Below are positions 5,904 to 9,086 of a stretch of DNA of 9,086 nucleotides, in pieces. Position 1 is the stretch's first letter. Each line of letters starts with the position of its first letter. Made by a program: the position numbers and the translations under genes. Source of the stretch: Caulobacteraceae bacterium (GTDB taxonomy: Bacteria > Pseudomonadota > Alphaproteobacteria > Caulobacterales > Caulobacteraceae); contig CANJYY010000082.1 of assembly GCA_947479185.1 (NCBI GenBank), forward strand, positions 1 to 9,086, given 5' to 3'. The notes under the pieces were generated by a model that did not search any database, had not been told where the DNA came from, and was given only the letters and a program-made list of their open reading frames with translations.

Positions 5904-6827
5904 ATGATGTTGCGCCTCGCCACACGCGCCAACGTCCGACTGATCCTCGAGATCATCCAGGCCACGCGACGCTGTCTGGGCGGCGACCTTGAATCGAGCC
6001 TGATCTTCGCGGCGGTGTCGGCGGCCAATGTCGGTCAGGTCGAGGATGATCCCCGCCTCGCGCGCCTCTACGCCGACAAGCCGGTCCCGGATGACCTTCG
6101 CCGGCCCATCCGCGTCCAGCGCCTCGCGGAGTCGCTGGAACTGCCGCGCGAGACGACGCGGATGAAGGTCCATCAGCTGCTGACCCAGGGGTTTCTGGTC
6201 GACACGGCCGACGGATTGTTGATGTCCGAGGCGCCGCTGCGGTCGCCGCAGTTCCAGGCGATGTTCGGCGCCTACATGGTGGCGCTCGATGAGACGGTCG
6301 AGCGCCTCGCCGTCTCCGGGGCCTGTGACCTGTTCCCCGGGGAGCGATTGGCGAGGCCCCCGTTTCCCACCATGTGGTCGGCGATCCGCCAGGTCACGCA
6401 GCACGCGTTGCGGGGCGTCGTGATCCTGCGTCACCAGGTCCGCCCGTCGAACCTCTTTCAGTCCTACCTGGTGATGGCCCTGGCGCACCAGACCGACTGG
6501 GGGGCGGGCGCTCCCCGACCCGATGCGGCCGGGACCGCCCCGCAAGACGCACGGCGGTGTTCGGCCAGCGCCCTGGCCGCCTTCACGGGCTATCCGCGCG
6601 AGACCGTGCGCCGCAATCTGAAGATCCTCACCCAGCGCGGGTGGCTGATCCAGGAACAGGGCGGGTTCAGCCTGGCCTCCCCCCGCAACGCGCCGGAAGG
6701 CGAACGGGAGCGCGAGGTCCAGCGTCGCAGCAGCGCTGATCTGGTGCGGCTGATCCGGAAACTGCGCCACGTGAATGCGATCGAGGTCCGCCCGGCAAAC
6801 CCCGGCCCGCCGGAAACCGCGCGGTAG
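5904..6827 (+). CDS. Putative transcriptional regulator 1 with two winged-helix segments
   Basis: A 307-residue soluble protein of no family I can name. It has an N-terminal helical part with LIFAAVSAAN (33-42), a first HTH-like segment at about 65-106 with recognition-type helix PRETTRMKVHQLLTQG (81-96), a helical middle (110-215) and a second HTH-like segment at about 218-258 with PRETVRRNLKILTQRG (231-246). The RETxR helix resembles that of Crp/FNR-type winged helices, so DNA binding is likely; no effector domain is recognised. It is a paralogue of the next gene: residues 1-170 align without gaps and 56 of the first 100 are identical. ATG at 5904 matches the start of the paralogue; ATG at 5907 is possible. 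GGGATGG stands about eight bases upstream. The tail after 295 is Pro-rich and unlike regulator 2. Confidence 0.75.
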   Translation: MMLRLATRANVRLILEIIQATRRCLGGDLESSLIFAAVSAANVGQVEDDPRLARLYADKPVPDDLRRPIRVQRLAESLELPRETTRMKVHQLLTQGFLVDTADGLLMSEAPLRSPQFQAMFGAYMVALDETVERLAVSGACDLFPGERLARPPFPTMWSAIRQVTQHALRGVVILRHQVRPSNLFQSYLVMALAHQTDWGAGAPRPDAAGTAPQDARRCSASALAAFTGYPRETVRRNLKILTQRGWLIQEQGGFSLASPRNAPEGEREREVQRRSSADLVRLIRKLRHVNAIEVRPANPGPPETAR

Positions 6828-6847
6828 CCGCCACAGCCCCTCTGCCC

Positions 6848-6869
6848 GCGCCCGGAGTGATCCGGGCGC
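6848..6869 (+). terminator. Possible terminator hairpin after regulator 1
   Basis: GCGCCCGGA (6848-6856) and TCCGGGCGC (6861-6869) form a perfect 9-bp GC stem around a GTGA tetraloop, 20 bases past the stop of regulator 1. The following CCATTCTC is a poor T tract, so termination would be weak. The right arm overlaps the shared block at 6865-6898, so the hairpin may instead be part of the control region of regulator 2. Confidence 0.45.
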
Positions 6870-6898
6870 CCATTCTCGGCGTAAACCCTGTGGACAGC
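6865..6898 (+). promoter_or_regulatory. Shared upstream block, copy 2 (before regulator 2)
   Basis: The block begins GGCGCCCATTCTCGGC and ends TGGACAGC, aligning without gaps to 5688-5721. It ends 85 bases before the ATG of regulator 2. Downstream, in both regions, the short strings ACCT, CCAYTG and GATT appear in the same order with different spacing, which is weak evidence of a duplicated control region. The leader also holds a small hairpin, GGGCG-CTT-CGCCC (6937-6949). Confidence 0.5.
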
Positions 6899-6983
6899 GT
6901 CCAAGATGCTTACCTTAAGAGGCCATTGCCGGATTTGGGCGCTTCGCCCGTGAAGCATGACGCGCCGGGGTGAACGATCAGCC

Positions 6984-7892
6984 ATGAACCTGCGACACGT
7001 TCTCCGGGTCAATGCCCGCATGATCCTCGAAATCTTCGAAGCCGGGCGGCGCGCCGCCGACGGCGACTTCGAGCAATGCCTGATCTTCGCGACGATTTCC
7101 GCGGCCAACAACGGTCACGTCGACGACGATCCGCTACTGGCGCAGGCGTTCGCCGGCAAGACCGTCCCGGACGACATGCGACGGCCGATCCGCATGCTGA
7201 GAATTTCAGAATCCCTCGGCCTGGCGCGGGAGACAACGCGCGTGAAGGTGGGACATCTGGTTCGCAAGGGACTGGTGACCAAGACGCCGGGCGGGCTGTT
7301 CATTCCGGCCGGCGTCACGACCGGCGGGCAGCTGGATGCGATGTTCGACGCCTACATCCGGTCCGTGGCGAAGGCCGTCGACTGTCTGGCCGCCGCCGGC
7401 GCCGCCGGTCTGGCCCGGGATGAGCGGCTGGGCGGCAACATCGAGGACTGGCGCTGGGGCGTGGTCCGCAACGTGGCTCATCACGCGCTGCGCGGCGTCG
7501 CCGACCTGATCCACTATGTGCAGCCCGACAACCTGATCGAGGCCTATCTGTTCCTGGCCGTTCTCGACCACGCCGGCGCTCACTTCAGCGCGCCGGGCCG
7601 GGTTCTCTACCCTGACCACCTGGACTATCCGCCGCTGGCCGAGCGCCGCACCATCACGGCCAGCGGCCTGGCCTCGGTGATGGGCATTCCGCGCGAGACC
7701 GTCCGGCGCAATCTGATCGCGCTGGTGAACAAGGGGCTGATCTACAAGAGCCCCGAGGGCTTCGGCCTGCCGATCATCGACAGCGAGGCGGGGCGGCGCG
7801 CTGACCGTGTGGTGCAGATGAGCAGCATGGCCGACATGGTGCGCCTGGTCCGCAGGCTCCGGGACATCGGCGCGATTGCCCGCATCGCCTGA
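6984..7892 (+). CDS. Putative transcriptional regulator 2 with two winged-helix segments
   Basis: A 302-residue paralogue of regulator 1 with the same layout. ILEIFEAGRR and LIFATISAAN are near the N-terminus (14-42). The first HTH-like segment is at about 65-107 with ARETTRVKVGHLVRKG (81-96). The helical middle includes HALRGVADLIHYVQPDN (167-183). The second HTH-like segment, about 222-262, has PRETVRRNLIALVNKG (236-251), and a final helix contains MVRLVRRLRDIGAI (285-298). Each HTH pair looks internally duplicated: the segments GLARETTRVKV and GIPRETVRRNL share G, RET and R at the same positions. The start at 6984 is chosen because MNLR aligns with the MMLR start of regulator 1 and GGGGTGA lies about ten bases upstream; ATG at 6957 would add nine residues with no good ribosome binding site. 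It may be cotranscribed with the transporters 66 bp downstream. Function is inferred as DNA binding only. Confidence 0.78.
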   Translation: MNLRHVLRVNARMILEIFEAGRRAADGDFEQCLIFATISAANNGHVDDDPLLAQAFAGKTVPDDMRRPIRMLRISESLGLARETTRVKVGHLVRKGLVTKTPGGLFIPAGVTTGGQLDAMFDAYIRSVAKAVDCLAAAGAAGLARDERLGGNIEDWRWGVVRNVAHHALRGVADLIHYVQPDNLIEAYLFLAVLDHAGAHFSAPGRVLYPDHLDYPPLAERRTITASGLASVMGIPRETVRRNLIALVNKGLIYKSPEGFGLPIIDSEAGRRADRVVQMSSMADMVRLVRRLRDIGAIARIA

Positions 7893-7931
7893 TCTGCACG
7901 ACGGCGCGGACCGACTCGGCAGACAGTGGCG

Positions 7932-7951
7932 CCGGCCGTCGCAGGCCGGAG
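7932..7951 (+). promoter_or_regulatory. Hairpin overlapping the ribosome binding site of the SemiSWEET gene
   Basis: CCGGCC (7932-7937) and GGCCGG (7944-7949) form a 6-bp GC stem with a 6-base loop. The last two G of the stem are the first bases of the Shine-Dalgarno GGAGA (7948-7952), which sits six bases before the TTG start and is what decides that start. The stem could partly hide the ribosome binding site. Confidence 0.5.
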
Positions 7952-7958
7952 ATCACCC

Positions 7959-8243
7959 TTGGCCCCGCCCGTCACTGAAATCATCGGCTTCGTCGCCGCC
8001 GCCACCTCGACCCTCTGCTGGTTTCCCCAGTCGATCCGCACCATCCGGACGCGGGACACCTCCGGCATCTCGCTCGTTTCGCAGAGCGCCTATACCGGCG
8101 CGATCGTGCTGTGGGCGATTTACGGCATTCTGATCGAGAGCTGGCCGCTGATTTTGAGCAATATCATTCAGCTGTTCCCGCTGACGGCCGTACTCTGGAT
8201 CAAGGTGGTCAACGAACTGGCCGCGCGGAGATCTGCCCCATGA
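7959..8243 (+). CDS. SemiSWEET family sugar transporter
   Basis: A 94-residue membrane protein with three hydrophobic helices (about 6-22, 42-59 and 63-82), the size and topology of a bacterial SemiSWEET, which works as a homodimer and moves sugars down their gradient. The PQ motif stands in helix 1 (WFPQSIRTI, 21-29), followed by the conserved TRDTSGIS loop (31-38). Trp52 and Asn68, 16 residues apart in helices 2 and 3, are placed like the Trp/Asn pair lining the sugar pocket of studied SemiSWEETs. TTG at 7959 is chosen because GGAGA stands six bases upstream and the resulting protein begins APPVTEIIGF; a GTG at 7926 would add 11 residues and lacks a good site. The TGA overlaps the ATG of the next gene (ATGA), so the two are probably translationally coupled. 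The transported sugar is unknown. Confidence 0.88.
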   Translation: MAPPVTEIIGFVAAATSTLCWFPQSIRTIRTRDTSGISLVSQSAYTGAIVLWAIYGILIESWPLILSNIIQLFPLTAVLWIKVVNELAARRSAP

Positions 8244-8941
8244 CCCGCCTGAAGACCCACAGCGAACGTCACCTGGTGGCCCGCATCGGCTGGCTGCGCG
8301 CCGCCGTGCTCGGCGCCAACGACGGCATCGTCTCAACCGCCAGTCTGATCGTCGGGGTCGCCGCGGCAGCCGGGGGCAAGAGCGAGGTGCTGGTCGCGGG
8401 CATCGCCGGCCTGGTCGCCGGCGCCATGTCGATGGCCGCCGGCGAGTATGTCTCGGTCAGTTCCCAGTCCGACACCGAGCGCGCCGACATCGCCCGGGAG
8501 ACCGCCGAACTGGCCACCGACCCGGAGGCCGAGAGGGCCGAACTGGCGGGCATCTATGTGTCGCGGGGCCTGACGCCGGACCTCGCAGACCAGGTCGCCG
8601 TCCAGCTGATGGCCGGCGACGCCCTGGCCGCCCACGCCCGCGACGAACTGGGCATCTCGGAGTTCACCCAGGCCCGGCCGATTCAGGCAGCCCTGACATC
8701 GGCCGCGACCTTCTCCGTCGGCGCGGCCATGCCGCTGCTGATGGTGTTCCTGTTCCCGCTTGGCAGCCTGACCCTCGCGGTGTCGGTCGCCTCCCTGGCC
8801 TTCCTGGCCCTGCTCGGCGCGATCGGTGCGAAGGCCGGCGGGGCGAACGTGTGGAAGGCTACCGCCCGGGTGACCTTCTGGGGCGCCCTGGCGATGGCGG
8901 CGACGGCCGGAGTCGGGACGCTGTTCGGGGTGGCGGTGTAA
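8240..8941 (+). CDS. VIT1/CCC1 family iron/manganese transporter
   Basis: A 233-residue membrane protein of the VIT1/CCC1 family, which moves Fe2+ or Mn2+ out of the cytoplasm. Signature motifs are GANDGIVSTASLIVGVAAA (25-43) with the conserved Asp28 in helix 1, and GAMSMAAGEYVSVSSQSDTE (61-80) at the end of helix 2. A cytoplasmic acidic stretch follows (Glu80, 87, 90, 96, 98, 101), corresponding to the metal-binding region between helices 2 and 3. Later helices lie near 151-173, 176-197 and 210-232. The chosen ATG at 8240 overlaps the SemiSWEET stop by four bases and has GGAGA 8-9 bases upstream; the open frame from 8111 would read 43 extra residues inside the SemiSWEET gene in another frame. 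Which metal is carried cannot be told. Detoxification of excess iron or manganese is the usual role. Confidence 0.92.
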   Translation: MTRLKTHSERHLVARIGWLRAAVLGANDGIVSTASLIVGVAAAAGGKSEVLVAGIAGLVAGAMSMAAGEYVSVSSQSDTERADIARETAELATDPEAERAELAGIYVSRGLTPDLADQVAVQLMAGDALAAHARDELGISEFTQARPIQAALTSAATFSVGAAMPLLMVFLFPLGSLTLAVSVASLAFLALLGAIGAKAGGANVWKATARVTFWGALAMAATAGVGTLFGVAV

Positions 8942-8943
8942 AC

Positions 8944-9086
8944 GCCTTCCTTTTTCCCGGAGGGAGAAGGTGGCCTGCGGAGCAGGTCGGATGAGGAATC
9001 AGGGACGGGTCCGGCAGGCCGCCGGCGCCGCAACGCCCTCACCCTCCCATCCTGCTCCGCCAAGGCTTCGCAGGACGGGCCCCGCC
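8944..9086. repeat. Composite intergenic hairpin repeat, cut by the window edge
   Basis: It starts just past the VIT stop codon. CCTTC (8945-8949) with GAAGG (8966-8970) brackets an imperfect hairpin with TTCCC/GGGA; CCTGC-GGA-GCAGG (8974-8986) is a second hairpin, followed by TCGGATGAGG. After a GC-rich spacer, CCCTCACCCTCCCATCCTGC leads into another hairpin with arms CCTGC (9051-9055) and GCAGG (9070-9074). GGAGCAGG on the left is matched by CCTGCTCC on the right. The GAAGGTGGC...TCGGATGAGG and CCCTCACCCTCCCAT parts resemble repeats common between genes in alphaproteobacteria (from memory). It could also end the VIT transcript. Confidence 0.7.

Noticed and set aside
5892..5906. Four-codon upstream frame (ATG GCT TCG GCA TGA) overlapping the start of regulator 1
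   Set aside because: Too short to judge, and the ATG lies within the likely ribosome binding site; probably chance.
4381..5925. 514-residue open frame on the minus strand
   Set aside because: It runs in another frame through the M48 gene, which has intact HEMGH and Ste24 motifs. The product is Arg/Gly/Pro-rich without any recognisable domain.
5739..6770. 343-residue open frame on the minus strand
   Set aside because: Antisense to regulator 1, whose plus-strand frame is conserved with a paralogue. Low-complexity Arg/Gly/Gln product.
5904..7892. Toxin-antitoxin or phage repressor pair
   Set aside because: Both proteins are about 300 residues, paralogous and alike in layout; there is no small toxin, integrase or phage gene nearby.

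Overview
The window is high-GC DNA (GC-rich third codon positions, GTG and TTG starts, short intergenic hairpin repeats). It suggests an alphaproteobacterium, most likely of the Caulobacteraceae (Brevundimonas, Phenylobacterium or Caulobacter type). That placement is inferred from base composition, protein flavour and repeat style; no rRNA or other marker gene is present. Ten protein genes are supported, one of them cut by the left edge. There is no tRNA, rRNA, CRISPR array, transposase or phage gene.

Layout. (1) 1-279, plus strand: the C-terminal winged helix of a NUDIX-type regulator (NrtR-like). (2) 230-1599, minus strand: a two-gene unit of a small membrane-anchored unknown protein and a sterol desaturase/fatty acid hydroxylase family enzyme, joined by an ATGA overlap. 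(3) 1654-2896, minus strand: two tandem paralogous outer-membrane beta-barrel genes, each followed by its own similar intrinsic terminator. (4) 3117-4232, plus strand: a stand-alone FabH-like ketoacyl synthase, divergent from the barrel genes across a 220-bp region with repeated near-palindromes. (5) 4238-4337: a 100-bp inverted repeat filling the convergent gap. (6) 4338-5591, minus strand: a Ste24-like M48 membrane metalloprotease. (7) 5904-7892, plus strand: two tandem paralogous proteins, each with two winged-helix-like segments and no family I can name; both are preceded by a similar 34-bp upstream block. (8) 7959-8941, plus strand: a SemiSWEET sugar transporter translationally coupled to a VIT1/CCC1-type metal transporter. 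(9) 8944-9086: a composite hairpin repeat running off the right edge.

The genes do not form one pathway. Several act at the envelope or on lipids: desaturase, beta-barrels, FabH-like enzyme, membrane protease and two transporters. The least explained part is the regulator pair at 5904-7892. The two proteins align without gaps for about 170 residues, each carries the same RETxR helix twice, and the two upstream regions share a block that could be an autoregulatory site. This is the best candidate for an undescribed system in the window. Its function is not shown by the sequence.
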